Shown piece after piece: positions 48,441 to 56,689 of a DNA stretch of 64,000 bases (its first letter is position 1; every line of letters begins with the position of its first letter). A program made the position numbers and the translations under genes. This stretch comes from Methanocella_A sp963769045 (GTDB lineage Archaea > Halobacteriota > Methanocellia > Methanocellales > Methanocellaceae). The notes beneath the pieces are model-generated. The model ran no database searches, had not been told where the DNA came from, and was given only the letters and a program-made list of their open reading frames with translations. Location of the stretch: contig CAVYKK010000024.1 in NCBI GenBank assembly GCA_963769045.1, positions 62,001 to 126,000 of the forward strand, in the 5' to 3' direction.

Positions 48441-49184
48441 CTAAAGCTCCAGCGCCATATCATCGAACGCGACGATGATGTTATCCGCTTCCCGGGCCAC
48501 TTTCTCCTGTACAGCCGCCCTGCTTTCCACGGTCGGGTACAACGAGGCGTTGAAATGCACCAGCGCCACCCGCTTCGCCCCCGTCTCTTTTGCTACTGTC
48601 ACAGTATCGGCCGGCGACAGGTGTGGCCACGAGTCGCGCCGCTGCCCGTCGAGCGCCGAACACTCGGTGATCAGCAGATCGACGTCCCGGCCCAGCTCGA
48701 TCAGGTTGCTGCACAGGCCGGTGTCCGTGCAGTAGGCGATGCTCCGGCCCTCGATCTCGAACCGGAACCCGAGGCATGGCGAAGCATGCACCAGCAGCCG
48801 GGCGTCCTTCAGGTATGGCGCCAGCGCACGCTCTGCCGGCAGCTCGAACACCCCTGCCCTGAACGGCATGCCGGCCAGCGGTACCGTATAAGGCGGCCGC
48901 ATGATGTCCCCGAGGACTTCCCGGGCGCCCGTCTGGCCGAAAATACGCAGGCCTTTCGACATGTCCAGACGCACCAGCGTATGCAGCCCCACGATGTGAT
49001 CGAAATGATAATGGCTGAGAAACAGGTCGACGGGCTTCGGCTTCTGCAAAGCACTGGCCATCTTGTGAATGCCGTTACCCGCGTCGAGGACGACGTACCG
49101 GTCCTCACACTCGATGAGCGTACATATGGTGTTGCCGGCCCCGTTGTCGTACCAGCCGTTCGTACCCAGAAAGACCACACGCAT
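48441..49184 (-). CDS. Metallo-beta-lactamase-fold hydrolase (RNase Z-like)
   Basis: 247 residues. The metal site is clear: LSHYHFDHIVGLHTL (HxHxDH), with further ligands in VHASPCLGFRF, YCTDTG and LVHFNASLYP. The N-terminus VVFLGTNGWYDNGAGNTICT is the usual strand-turn of the RNase Z/phosphodiesterase branch. Substrate could be tRNA precursors, cyclic nucleotides or a small ester; a long exosite arm is not visible. It points towards the proline-rich gene (convergent) and starts 15 bp after the stop of the RecA-like gene... both on the minus strand, so they may share a transcript. Confidence 0.88.
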   Translation of the reverse strand: MRVVFLGTNGWYDNGAGNTICTLIECEDRYVVLDAGNGIHKMASALQKPKPVDLFLSHYHFDHIVGLHTLVRLDMSKGLRIFGQTGAREVLGDIMRPPYTVPLAGMPFRAGVFELPAERALAPYLKDARLLVHASPCLGFRFEIEGRSIAYCTDTGLCSNLIELGRDVDLLITECSALDGQRRDSWPHLSPADTVTVAKETGAKRVALVHFNASLYPTVESRAAVQEKVAREADNIIVAFDDMALEL

Positions 49185-49200
49185 ACGTATGCGCCTCGCT

Positions 49201-49953
49201 TCAGTCGCTACCTTTCTTCATATCTTCGAGGCTGGCGCTGTTCTCGTCCACGTTAAAGTAGTACATGCGCGGCGAGTAACGGGATTCGCGCATCTTCCGT
49301 ATCTGTATTACGTCCCGGGGCTCGTCTTCAAGGCCTACCTTGGAGACCCAGATGACGCCGTCCACGATGTGCTCCAGCGCTTTTACCAGTTCCGGCCGGT
49401 GGGCGCCCATGTGTATGGTAAACATAGACGTCGTCCCGTAGTTCTTCTGGGTGGCCATCTGGTGGTGGATGTAGTTCAGGATAGCCCGCTCCGAGTCGCT
49501 GGCCAGCAGCAGCGTCGTCAGCGAGTCCACGATGCCGCGCATGTTATTGTATGGCTGGACCTCCGACGTCGCCTGCTTGACCACGTCGTGCACGTCCTTG
49601 ATGCTCGAAAGGTCGTGGCAGACGTACTTCCACCGGGACTGGAACTCGCCCCAGCCGAAGGCGTCGGTGAACCCGTCGATGACGATGAACTGGCCGTTGG
49701 TGATGTACTCCTCCGGCTCCAGGCCGTAGATATTCAGCTGGTTGACGATGGCCGCCGGCGGGTGTTCCATGTTGAAGATGTAGCAGTACTCGTTATTGAG
49801 CAGCCCTTCGGCGACGAACTTGCTCTGCAGGATGCTCGATTTCGCACCCGTGTCCTCTTCCAGCAGGACGAGCGAGCCCCGCGGTATGCCGCCGTCGAGC
49901 GCGGCGTCCAGGTCGGGAATCCCGAACTTGGCCCGGTTTTTGATCTCCGTCAT
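49201..49953 (-). CDS. KaiC/RadA-like RecA-superfamily protein with altered P-loop
   Basis: 250 residues from the ATG at 49953, behind GAGGAACACC. The fold is that of archaeal RAD55/KaiC-type ATPases: FGIPDLDAALDGGIPRGSLV, then the P-loop position, which reads EEDTGAKSS instead of GxxGxGKT/S, keeping Lys-Ser but losing the glycines. A Walker B-like MRGIVDSLTTLLLAS follows, and ERAILNYIHHQMATQKNYGT and FTIHMGAHRPELVKALEHIV are family blocks. It may bind nucleotide weakly and act as a signalling or motility-associated scaffold. Transcribed just upstream of the MBL hydrolase on the same strand. Confidence 0.85.
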   Translation of the reverse strand: MTEIKNRAKFGIPDLDAALDGGIPRGSLVLLEEDTGAKSSILQSKFVAEGLLNNEYCYIFNMEHPPAAIVNQLNIYGLEPEEYITNGQFIVIDGFTDAFGWGEFQSRWKYVCHDLSSIKDVHDVVKQATSEVQPYNNMRGIVDSLTTLLLASDSERAILNYIHHQMATQKNYGTTSMFTIHMGAHRPELVKALEHIVDGVIWVSKVGLEDEPRDVIQIRKMRESRYSPRMYYFNVDENSASLEDMKKGSD

Positions 49954-50157
49954 GGTGTTCCTCTTTCGTGTATGATTAGAAGAGCGCACAAGTTTAATAA
50001 TCATTTCGTGCCGGTACGCTGGCCCGCCTCGTCCGGAGTCGTTCATACCCGGGATTGCCGGCAGCTGCCCGCCAGAAGCAAGATCGCCACGTTACCGGTT
50101 GCTCAGACACAATATTTATATGTCATATGCAGTTTCCTATAATATCGGGGGCAAGAG

Positions 50158-50709
50158 ATGAAAAAAATAATCGTCGCGGTACTGTTCATTGTTATTCTTG
50201 CGGCCGTCTCGCTGTGCGGCTGCTCTATCCTTACCGGAGGCCAGGCTACCCCCATCCCGACTGCCATCGGACCGATGCCATCGGTAGCGCCCACGCCCAC
50301 GCAGGCGCCTGTGTCGGCGCTACCGCGTTCCATATCAAGCCACGACATCGACCTCACCTTTTCGGGTGTTCACTATAAGATAATGACTTATCAAAGGACG
50401 AATGACGGCAAACAGTTCGAAAATATCTCCATGATCATATCCAACAACGGCAACACGCTGGCAAAGAAAGTCGTTTTGAAAGTGGCAATGATCGACGATA
50501 CGACCATGGAAAACCTTCTCTATCAGGAGTTCCCCGTCGGCGACTTACGCGGAGGGGAAAACAAACTGATATACCTGAAGACGGATCTTCATGAGCCGTC
50601 TTATTTAATAAAATTAAGTATCCAGATCGAATGGGGCACCAACGGAGAATATTACAACCCCACAGTCTTCCTGGACGGCGCAGACAGCATATTCACGTTA
50701 CCGGTATGA
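50158..50709 (+). CDS. Exported lipoprotein
   Basis: 183 residues. The signal peptide ends in a lipobox (IVILAAVSLCGC), so the mature protein is lipid-anchored. A short Pro/Thr linker (TPIPTAIGPMPSVAPTPTQAP) precedes a beta-sandwich (FENISMIISNNGNTLAKKVV, LRGGENKLIYLKTDLHEPSY) similar to CARDB/FxLYD-type domains of surface proteins. TATA-like tatttatatg lies about 40 bp upstream. Its stop overlaps the start of the DUF429 gene, so they are co-transcribed although a common function is not evident. Confidence 0.8.
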   Translation: MKKIIVAVLFIVILAAVSLCGCSILTGGQATPIPTAIGPMPSVAPTPTQAPVSALPRSISSHDIDLTFSGVHYKIMTYQRTNDGKQFENISMIISNNGNTLAKKVVLKVAMIDDTTMENLLYQEFPVGDLRGGENKLIYLKTDLHEPSYLIKLSIQIEWGTNGEYYNPTVFLDGADSIFTLPV

Positions 50710-51245
50710 AAACGAACGCATACATCGGCATCGACCTGGCCGCACTGCCCAAAAACAAGACAGGGGCATGTCTTTTTGATGGCCGCGGGTTTGCCTGCCG
50801 GACATTATACGACGACGGCGAGATACTGGCCTTTATCGAGGAAAATCACCCCCGCGTCGTCGCTATCGACGCTCCGCTCACCCTGCCCCGCGGGCGCTGC
50901 TGCTTCGACGACGCCTGCTGCGGGACGAGAAAGATACGCGAGTGCGACCGCATGCTTATTTCCCGCGGCCACCGGGTGTTCCCGCCCGGCTTCTCGTTCA
51001 TGAAACAGCTCACGCTGCGGGGCAAATCGCTGAAGGAAAGACTCCCGGGCTATGAATTGATCGAGGTGCATCCCCGTACTTCCATGCGCATCCTCGGGCC
51101 GCGGGAGTTCCCGGAAGCGCACAACGAGCACGAACGCGACGCCTGTGCTGCTGCGCTCACCGCTTTTTTATATGCCGAAGGGAAATGCGAAGTGCTCGGC
51201 GACGATGAGGGCACCGTTGTCATACCCTTGAGGCCACAGAGGTAG
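50706..51245 (+). CDS. DUF429-family protein
   Basis: 179 residues from the ATG at 50706 that overlaps the previous stop (ATGA). It has an RNase H-like N-terminus (YIGIDLAALPKNKTGACLFD, with the first Asp) and further acidic positions in VVAIDAPLTLP and NEHERDACAAALTAFLYAEG, the pattern of DUF429 predicted nucleases. The middle is unusual, with several cysteines (GRCCFDDACCGTRKIRECD) that may bind metal. The last codons run into the word-repeat region, so part of its tail derives from that repeat. Confidence 0.85.
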   Translation: MKTNAYIGIDLAALPKNKTGACLFDGRGFACRTLYDDGEILAFIEENHPRVVAIDAPLTLPRGRCCFDDACCGTRKIRECDRMLISRGHRVFPPGFSFMKQLTLRGKSLKERLPGYELIEVHPRTSMRILGPREFPEAHNEHERDACAAALTAFLYAEGKCEVLGDDEGTVVIPLRPQR

Positions 51246-51440
51246 CGAGAGGTCACAGAGTTTCACCACAGAGGTCACAGAGGCCACAGAGGCCGACACA
51301 GAGGTTAATTTTATTAACAGGGCTCATGTTAGCCTTTTCTCTAAAAGTCCTCTGTGTCGTCCTCTGTGACCTCTGTGACCTCTGTGCTGAGCTTTGTGAC
51401 CTCTCGCAAACCTCTGAGACCTCTCGAAACCTTAGCGACC
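51232..51440. repeat. Palindrome B, word ctctgtg
   Basis: Left arm 51232-51304, made of repeats such as aggtcacagaggccacagag, pairs with right arm 51350-51432, made of cctctgtgacctctgtgacc and aacctctgagacctctcg. The centre is AT-rich (ggttaattttattaacag). It lies between convergent genes and includes the end of the DUF429 gene. Confidence 0.8.
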
Positions 51441-52226
51441 TCAGACGCTCTCGAGCAAATCCCGGAACAGCTCTTTGCTGTATTCGAGGTACTGCCGGTT
51501 CTTGCCGAACACCTCGAAGGTCACGGTCCGGTTGTAGCCTGCATCCTTCAGGGCTTTTACCACTTTAGGCCAGTCGATGTTGCCCATGCCCAGCGCGAGG
51601 TGGAGGTCGCCTGACTGGTCGTGGCCGCCCCGGTTGTCGTGGACGTGGACGTGGTACAGCCGGTCCTTGAATTCGTCGATGAAACGGTAAATGTTGGCGC
51701 CGTTGGCGCAGAGCAGGTTGGCGTGGCCCACGTCGAGGTGCAGCTTAGCCCGGGGCTCCAGCTCGAAGAAGCGGCGCATGTCCTCGGGGCTCTGGTCCAC
51801 GTTCTCGACCATGACGGCCATGCCGCTCTTCTCCGCCCGGTCGCAGAGCGCTGACATCCCGGTGGCCATGAACTTGATCATTTCCCTTTTATCGTACAGC
51901 CCGAACCGTGTGTGCATGTGCACGGTGACCAGCCGGGCCTCGACCTGCTCGGCGAAGGTGATAACATCACTCACCTGCTGCACCGTGGCGTCGCGGATCG
52001 TCTTGTAAGGGTTGCCGATATTCCAGCCCCAGGGCGTGTGGCAGGTATAGAAGATGCCAAGTTCCTCCCGCAGCCGGTTCAGCTCCTCCACGCGGGGCGC
52101 GAGCTGCTCCAGCGTGGTCTTCGGGCCCTCCAGGCTCAGCTCCACGAAGTCGAAGCCCTTCTCGCGGGCGTAGAACAGCTCCTGCTCCACCGCTCCCCGC
52201 GGGTCGGCGAACGTTCCGAGGTACAT
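51441..52226 (-). CDS. Xylose isomerase-like TIM-barrel protein
   Basis: 261 residues from the ATG at 52226. It belongs to the sugar phosphate isomerase/epimerase and endonuclease IV superfamily: FDFVELSLEGPKTTLEQLAP, YTCHTPWGWNIGNPYKTIRD, LVTVHMHTRFGLYDKREMIK, VMVENVDQSPEDMRRFFEL, KLHLDVGHANLL and LYHVHVHDNRGGHDQSGDLH give the metal ligands (Glu, Asp/His, His/Asp). The barrel ends with VTFEVFGKNRQYLEYSKELF. Probably acts on a sugar or related polyol; the exact substrate is not readable. The gap upstream is palindrome C. Confidence 0.87.
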   Translation of the reverse strand: MYLGTFADPRGAVEQELFYAREKGFDFVELSLEGPKTTLEQLAPRVEELNRLREELGIFYTCHTPWGWNIGNPYKTIRDATVQQVSDVITFAEQVEARLVTVHMHTRFGLYDKREMIKFMATGMSALCDRAEKSGMAVMVENVDQSPEDMRRFFELEPRAKLHLDVGHANLLCANGANIYRFIDEFKDRLYHVHVHDNRGGHDQSGDLHLALGMGNIDWPKVVKALKDAGYNRTVTFEVFGKNRQYLEYSKELFRDLLESV

Positions 52227-52273
52227 GATAATAAAAGATGGAGCGGCATGAGTAATAACTTTTATGCGCTCAC

Positions 52274-52594
52274 GTAGCAATAACACGAGGTTCACAGGGT
52301 ACACGAGATACACAAAGCGGTTTAAAAGGGCCTGCAATCAACCGATTTTACCTTGTGTATTGTCATTCCCGGATCTTTTTGTACAGGCTGGTGACCTTTT
52401 CGACACGAAGGCCACAAAGGCCACGAGGTACACGACGTAAATTTTTTAATAAGGCAATGGCAGCCTTTCCTGAAAAAGACTTCGTGTACATTGCGGCCAT
52501 TGTGGCCTTCGTGTCGAAAAGGTCAAGCGCCCGGACAAAAAGATACACGAATGACTATAGATGGTAAACCTTGTGAACCTCGTGTTATAGCTAC
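52274..52594. repeat. Nested palindrome C, homologous to palindrome A in inverse orientation
   Basis: Outer arms gtagcaataacacgagg (from 52274) and cctcgtgttatagctac (to 52594) match over 27 bases. Inner arms: ttttcgacacgaaggccac (about 52398) and gtggccttcgtgtcgaaaa (about 52503-52521). The middle part has the same blocks as 20141-20272 read in reverse: acgacgta, aaggcaatggcagcctt-like and gacttcgtgtacattg. It fills the divergent gap between the TIM-barrel and DJ-1 genes. Confidence 0.85.
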
Positions 52595-52689
52595 GATAAT
52601 CAATGGAACGATAAAAATTCAATCTTTTATCGTGACTTTATGGCTTTGCCTTTTTACTTACGGGAGAGAAACACACTGTGGAGATACTT

Positions 52690-53244
52690 ATGGCCATGGA
52701 CCTGGGTAACACAAAAGTACAACTGGTGGCAGCGCAGGAAGGCTTCCGGGACGAGGAGCTGTTCGTGCCGGAGGACGTCTTTTCGGATGCCGGGGCGTTC
52801 GTCGACATCGCGTCGAACAGCACGCTGACGGCCCACGGGATGCTCGGGGGAGAGGTGGACCCGGACCTGGCGATCTTCAAGATCGATGTCGACACCATCG
52901 ATGCGCTGGTCATCGCCGGGGGCAAAGGGTCGCCGCAGTACCTGTGGAGCAATCCTGAGCTGCTGGAGAAAGTCCGAGAAGCATACGCGAAGGGTAAGAT
53001 CGTCGGCGCGATATGCATGTCCGGAGTAGTGCTCGCCCAGGCCGGGATTTTAAAGGGAAAGCATGCGACTGTGTTCCCCGACCCGGTGGCGCTGGCCGAA
53101 TATAAGAAGCACGAAGTCGTATACGAGGACGTCGGCGTCGCGGTCGACGGTAACGTGGTGACCGCCAGCGGCCCGGACAATGCGAGGCCGTTTGCGGAAG
53201 CAATCCTGGAGATGCTCAAGGCCAGGCTGCCGGTCGCGCCGTAA
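52690..53244 (+). CDS. DJ-1/PfpI-family protein
   Basis: 184 residues. A flavodoxin-like fold of the DJ-1/PfpI superfamily: VQLVAAQEGFRDEELFVPED (with the Glu of the active site), DALVIAGGKGSPQYLWSNPE, the nucleophile elbow IVGAICMSGVVLAQAGIL with the reactive Cys, and ATVFPDPVALAEYKKHEVVY. Family members are glyoxalases, chaperones, amidases or proteases; which applies here is not decided by the sequence. I use the ATG at 52690 with GTGGAG at 52675; GTG at 52678 is an alternative. The start region follows palindrome C directly. Confidence 0.88.
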   Translation: MAMDLGNTKVQLVAAQEGFRDEELFVPEDVFSDAGAFVDIASNSTLTAHGMLGGEVDPDLAIFKIDVDTIDALVIAGGKGSPQYLWSNPELLEKVREAYAKGKIVGAICMSGVVLAQAGILKGKHATVFPDPVALAEYKKHEVVYEDVGVAVDGNVVTASGPDNARPFAEAILEMLKARLPVAP

Positions 53245-53262
53245 CCGGAAGCCTGAGTAGCT

Positions 53263-53586
53263 TCATGCGGGCGAGTACCTCTTCAGCTCGCGGTACCGCT
53301 CGTCCACGATCTTCTTGAACTCTTCTGGCTTTTTGCGGATGCGTTCCGCGACCTCGCTATCCCCCAGATACTCCAGCCATGAGGCGACCCACCGGGCCTC
53401 GTTGCCGGTGAAAGCCATAAGGTTGTCGACGAGCTCTTTGAGGTTGTTCAATGCCTTACCGTGGAGCCAGTATGGGTTTTTATCATTCGGGCTCAACAGC
53501 GCCTGCGCCATCGTTCTCATCCTGCTTTCCTTCTCCCCGGCGCTGCCGGATTTGACGTCTGGTCTTTTTGATTTTGTGTCTGCCAT
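53263..53586 (-). CDS. Small charged helical protein
   Basis: 107 residues from the ATG at 53586 (an ATG at 53610 is also in frame). Lys/Arg/Glu-rich N-terminus (DTKSKRPDVKSGSAGEKESR) followed by amphipathic helices (KALNNLKELVDNLMAFTGNE, ERIRKKPEEFKKIVDERYRE). No family is recognised. It starts within a few bases of the stop of the glycosyltransferase gene upstream, so it is the last gene of that transcript; a role in glycan metabolism is possible but unproven. Confidence 0.7.
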   Translation of the reverse strand: MADTKSKRPDVKSGSAGEKESRMRTMAQALLSPNDKNPYWLHGKALNNLKELVDNLMAFTGNEARWVASWLEYLGDSEVAERIRKKPEEFKKIVDERYRELKRYSPA

Positions 53587-53590
53587 TTTT

Positions 53591-54862
53591 TTATCTCTCA
53601 TGCGTATCACTCCCTGACCGGGACTTAACCAGCCCTTCGTAGACGTCCAGCGTCTGGCGGGAAGCCTTGTCCCAGGTGAAGTACTGCAGCACCCGCTCCC
53701 GGGCGTTTAGCCCCCACTGCTTTGCCTTTTCCGGATGCGACAGGATCTCTTTCACGCCCCATGCGATGTCGGCCGGGCTGCCGCCGTCCACGTGGATGCC
53801 GGTCTGCCCGTGGCCGGCGCTCACCACCTGCTCCTTTAGGCCCGAGACGCCCCGGGCGCCTACCACGATAGGCTTCTCCATGGCCATGGCTTCGAGGCTG
53901 ACGATGCCAAACGGCTCGTACAGCGACGGGAAGGCGCACAGGTCGGCCGCCGCGTAATGGACGATGCGCTCATGTTCGGAGACGAACTCGAACCGGCAGA
54001 TCACATGGTCCCGGATGCCCAGCCTGCCGAGCATGTTGCGGATATTCGCCTCCTCGTCGCCGGTGCCCAGGATGACGAGCTTCGTCTTCGGGAACTCCTT
54101 GAGGATGGAGGGCATCGCCTGCACCAGATCGACGATGCCTTTCACCCAGTTCAGGCGGCCCACGAAGAGCAACATCTTCTCATCGTCGGCAATGCCATAT
54201 TTCGCCCGCAGTGCCTCGATCTCCTGCGGGCGGACGCTCTCCGGGCTATAGACTTCCGGATCCACCCCGTTCCAGACCACGAAGATCTTCTCGCCCGGCC
54301 AGCCGTGCCTGACCAGGTCCTCCTTCATGCTGTAGCTGACGGTGATGATGCGGTCGGCGATCGCGGATGTATGGTATTCGATGTCGTTGACCACCTTGCT
54401 GCCTTCCCCGCGGCTCCGCCCCCACTCCGTGGAATGCACATGGAAGACGACCGGCAGGTCCGTCTCCGCCTTGATGATCGACGCGGCCATGCCGCCCATC
54501 CAGTCGTGCACACAGACCATGTCGAACTGCACGTGCTCCATCCTGATCAGGCTGTTGACGAACTTGGCCGTGCAGAGGACGTCGTTGGTGAAGATAGCGC
54601 TGAAGAACCTGAGCTGGTCGCCCCAGGACTGCAGCTCGCCGTCGGCAATGATCCGCATGATGCCGGAGGCATCGACGTTCAGCGGACGGTGCACTTCCAC
54701 GCCGTGGACTACCTCGCTGGTCTTGAGCGTGCCGGTGTTCTCGGTCAAGACAACCACGTCCGCCCCCATCCGTACCAGATCGCGGGTGATGTACTCGGCA
54801 TAGGTCCCGAGGCCTCCGACGAGCCTCGGCGGGTATTCCCAGGCGAAAAAGGCTATCCTCAT
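53591..54862 (-). CDS. GT4-family glycosyltransferase (glycogen synthase-like)
   Basis: 423 residues. GT-B fold: N-terminal FAWEYPPRLVGGLGTYAEYI with the Gly-Gly loop, VCVHDWMGGMAASIIKAE, VVFHVHSTEWGRSRGEGS, and the C-terminal nucleotide-sugar domain with FVGRLNWVKGIVDLVQAMPS, LVILGTGDEEANIRNMLG and the EX7E motif EPFGIVSLE. The N-terminal pattern is that of archaeal/bacterial starch or glycogen synthase-like enzymes that add glucose to an alpha-glucan, although other GT4 donors are possible. It ends in an overlap with the small helical protein gene and starts opposite PRPP synthase across palindrome D. Confidence 0.93.
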   Translation of the reverse strand: MRIAFFAWEYPPRLVGGLGTYAEYITRDLVRMGADVVVLTENTGTLKTSEVVHGVEVHRPLNVDASGIMRIIADGELQSWGDQLRFFSAIFTNDVLCTAKFVNSLIRMEHVQFDMVCVHDWMGGMAASIIKAETDLPVVFHVHSTEWGRSRGEGSKVVNDIEYHTSAIADRIITVSYSMKEDLVRHGWPGEKIFVVWNGVDPEVYSPESVRPQEIEALRAKYGIADDEKMLLFVGRLNWVKGIVDLVQAMPSILKEFPKTKLVILGTGDEEANIRNMLGRLGIRDHVICRFEFVSEHERIVHYAAADLCAFPSLYEPFGIVSLEAMAMEKPIVVGARGVSGLKEQVVSAGHGQTGIHVDGGSPADIAWGVKEILSHPEKAKQWGLNARERVLQYFTWDKASRQTLDVYEGLVKSRSGSDTHER

Positions 54863-54932
54863 CGGATTATGGATTTTCGACTTTAAAGTTAAATAAAGTC
54901 CTGCGACCTGTGGCGAAATATTAAATCACGCT

Positions 54933-55168
54933 ACGAAGGCGCCAAGAGACCAAGAAGAGCCGCCAGGACGCCACTTAGAGCCGAAAGACGCCAGGACGCC
55001 AAGCCTTTTTTTAGATTCAAGGTGCCAAGACGCCAAGCCAGTGTCCGTCTATAAATAATGGCTCTTTATAACCTGATGTTTTAAATTAAAAATGGCTTGG
55101 CGTCCTGGCGCCTTCAAACCCTAAGTGGCCCCTTGGCGTCTCTTCTTGGACCCTTGGCAGCCTGGGAA
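54933..55168. repeat. Palindrome D, word cttggcg/ccaagacgcc
   Basis: Left arm 54933-55040 contains aggcgccaagagaccaagaa, cgccaggacgcc and gccaagacgccaagccag; right arm 55092-55168 contains ggcttggcgtcctggcgcc, ctaagtggcc and cttggcgtctcttcttgg. The AT-rich centre carries the likely promoter of the PRPP synthase gene or of the glycosyltransferase. It occupies the divergent gap. Confidence 0.8.
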
Positions 55169-55215
55169 GGTGATGAGAAATAATTTAATCCTGACAAAGA
55201 ATATTGTCTGTGACT

Positions 55216-56112
55216 ATGACTATTGACATCATTTCCGGCTCGACCGTCCCGGGCCTGGCGGCCAGCATCGCGAAGCGCATGGGCGTGAAAGCCCATTATC
55301 CGAGCATCGCTATCTTTCCGGACGGCGAGATAAGGGTGATCGAGGGGGACTATGTGCCTTCGGCAACCGTCGCCTATGTCCAGACCATGCACCCCCGGCC
55401 GAACGATACGCTCGTCGAGATGATGTTCACGGTGGATCTGCTGAAAGACCTCGGGGCGAAGCGGGTGATCGCGGTCGTCCCTTACCTGGGCTATACGAGA
55501 CAGGACACCCGGCACGAAAAGGGCGAAGCTATCTCGGTCAAGTCTATGCTGAAGGCGCTGGACTTTACCGGAGTCGACGACATCCTGAGCGTCGACATCC
55601 ACCTGCATCGCCTGACTCTGCCCGAGCTATCAGGCTTCAGCCGGATAAAGCTCCATGAGGTCAGCGCCGTGGACCTGCTGGTGGCAAAGGCCGGGAAAAC
55701 CCTGACAAAGCCGCTGGTGATCGGCCCGGACGCGGAGTCGGAGCGGTGGGCGGCCGACGCGGCGAAGATGCTGGGGACTGACTTCGACGTGCTGGAGAAG
55801 ACCCGGGTTTCGGCGAAGGAAATCCACATCAAGCCCCGGAAGCTCGACGCGAAAGGCCGGGACGTATTGATCATCGACGACATCGTGAGCACCGGCGGCA
55901 CCATCATGGAAGTGATCAAGTCGCTGAAGGCACAGGGGGCGAACAGGATCACCGCGGCCTGCACGCATGCTGTGTTAAGCGATATCGATACGCTTACCGG
56001 GCTGTTCCGGGCCGGAATGGACGAGTTCATCGCCACTAATACGATTAACAACGAGTTCGGCATTGTGGATGTGTCAGGCATCATCGCCGATAAGCTAAAA
56101 GCGATAGCATAG
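55216..56112 (+). CDS. prs: Ribose-phosphate pyrophosphokinase
   Basis: 298 residues. I start at the ATG at 55216; a TTG at 55204 would add four residues. It makes PRPP from ribose 5-phosphate and ATP for purine, pyrimidine, histidine and tryptophan synthesis. Motifs: IFPDGEIRVIEG, RVIAVVPYLGYTRQDTR with catalytic Arg/His region, DILSVDIHLHRLTLPEL, KPLVIGPDAESERWA, and the PRPP loop DVLIIDDIVSTGGTIMEVI. The archaeal form lacks the bacterial allosteric extra residues. Divergent from the glycosyltransferase with palindrome D between them. Confidence 0.97.
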   Translation: MTIDIISGSTVPGLAASIAKRMGVKAHYPSIAIFPDGEIRVIEGDYVPSATVAYVQTMHPRPNDTLVEMMFTVDLLKDLGAKRVIAVVPYLGYTRQDTRHEKGEAISVKSMLKALDFTGVDDILSVDIHLHRLTLPELSGFSRIKLHEVSAVDLLVAKAGKTLTKPLVIGPDAESERWAADAAKMLGTDFDVLEKTRVSAKEIHIKPRKLDAKGRDVLIIDDIVSTGGTIMEVIKSLKAQGANRITAACTHAVLSDIDTLTGLFRAGMDEFIATNTINNEFGIVDVSGIIADKLKAIA

Positions 56113-56120
56113 GCCCTCGG

Positions 56121-56573
56121 TTATTCTATTTTCTTCAAGACGGGCTTGCGCTTACTGGCCTTTCTCCGGGCATCGTCGCTTGCAACCGGAAGTCCATTCT
56201 CCGGACTTACCGGGGCATAACGATTGTTCGTATCAATAGTCAATGGTCCGACCCTGCGCTTTATCATCCGGATAGCTTCCTCGATCTCCATCGGCTGATC
56301 AGCTTCCCTGAAGCTGTGGGCGAAAACGGAGCTGAACAAATTTTTTATGATTGCATTATCCGTTATCTTAAATGTTTTAACCTGCCGGATTTCATCGTCA
56401 ATCTCAATCAGGCCGTTTGCCATCATTTCGGGGACTTTCTCATAAACGGTCGTACGCGAAAGTCCCGTCAGCTGGCTTATTTCGGCAATCGTATACGATG
56501 ATTCCGGGTTACCCATCATAAAGTCCAGGATAACCATTTCCGAAGTGTTGCCAAGGAAATCGCATAGCGACAT
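56121..56573 (-). CDS. Winged-helix transcription regulator
   Basis: 150 residues, in most of which a helix-turn-helix can be seen: FLGNTSEMVILDFMMGNPES, YTIAEISQLTGLSRTTVYEK as helix 2-3 and VPEMMANGLIEIDDEIRQVK as the wing, the pattern of MarR/ArsR-related archaeal regulators. The C-terminal third is basic and probably unstructured (DDARRKASKRKPVLKK). It follows the hsdM gene on the same strand and may regulate the restriction locus or PRPP synthase; nothing in the sequence decides which. Confidence 0.8.
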   Translation of the reverse strand: MSLCDFLGNTSEMVILDFMMGNPESSYTIAEISQLTGLSRTTVYEKVPEMMANGLIEIDDEIRQVKTFKITDNAIIKNLFSSVFAHSFREADQPMEIEEAIRMIKRRVGPLTIDTNNRYAPVSPENGLPVASDDARRKASKRKPVLKKIE

Positions 56574-56689
56574 AATTTAACTCTATGCTAATATTATTAA
56601 AATTCATTGGACAAGTTGTCCATTTTACTTTACAATCATTGCTCATAAATGATTCCCAAATTCTAAAACGCTCAACTGCGGTTGAAAAA

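Noticed and set aside
53957..54886. Plus-strand open frame of 309 codons opposite the glycosyltransferase
   Set aside because: Antisense shadow; the minus strand encodes a full GT4 protein.
51232..55168. Word-repeat gaps as CRISPR arrays
   Set aside because: Repeats are 7-10 nt, arranged as inverted arms, without regular spacers.
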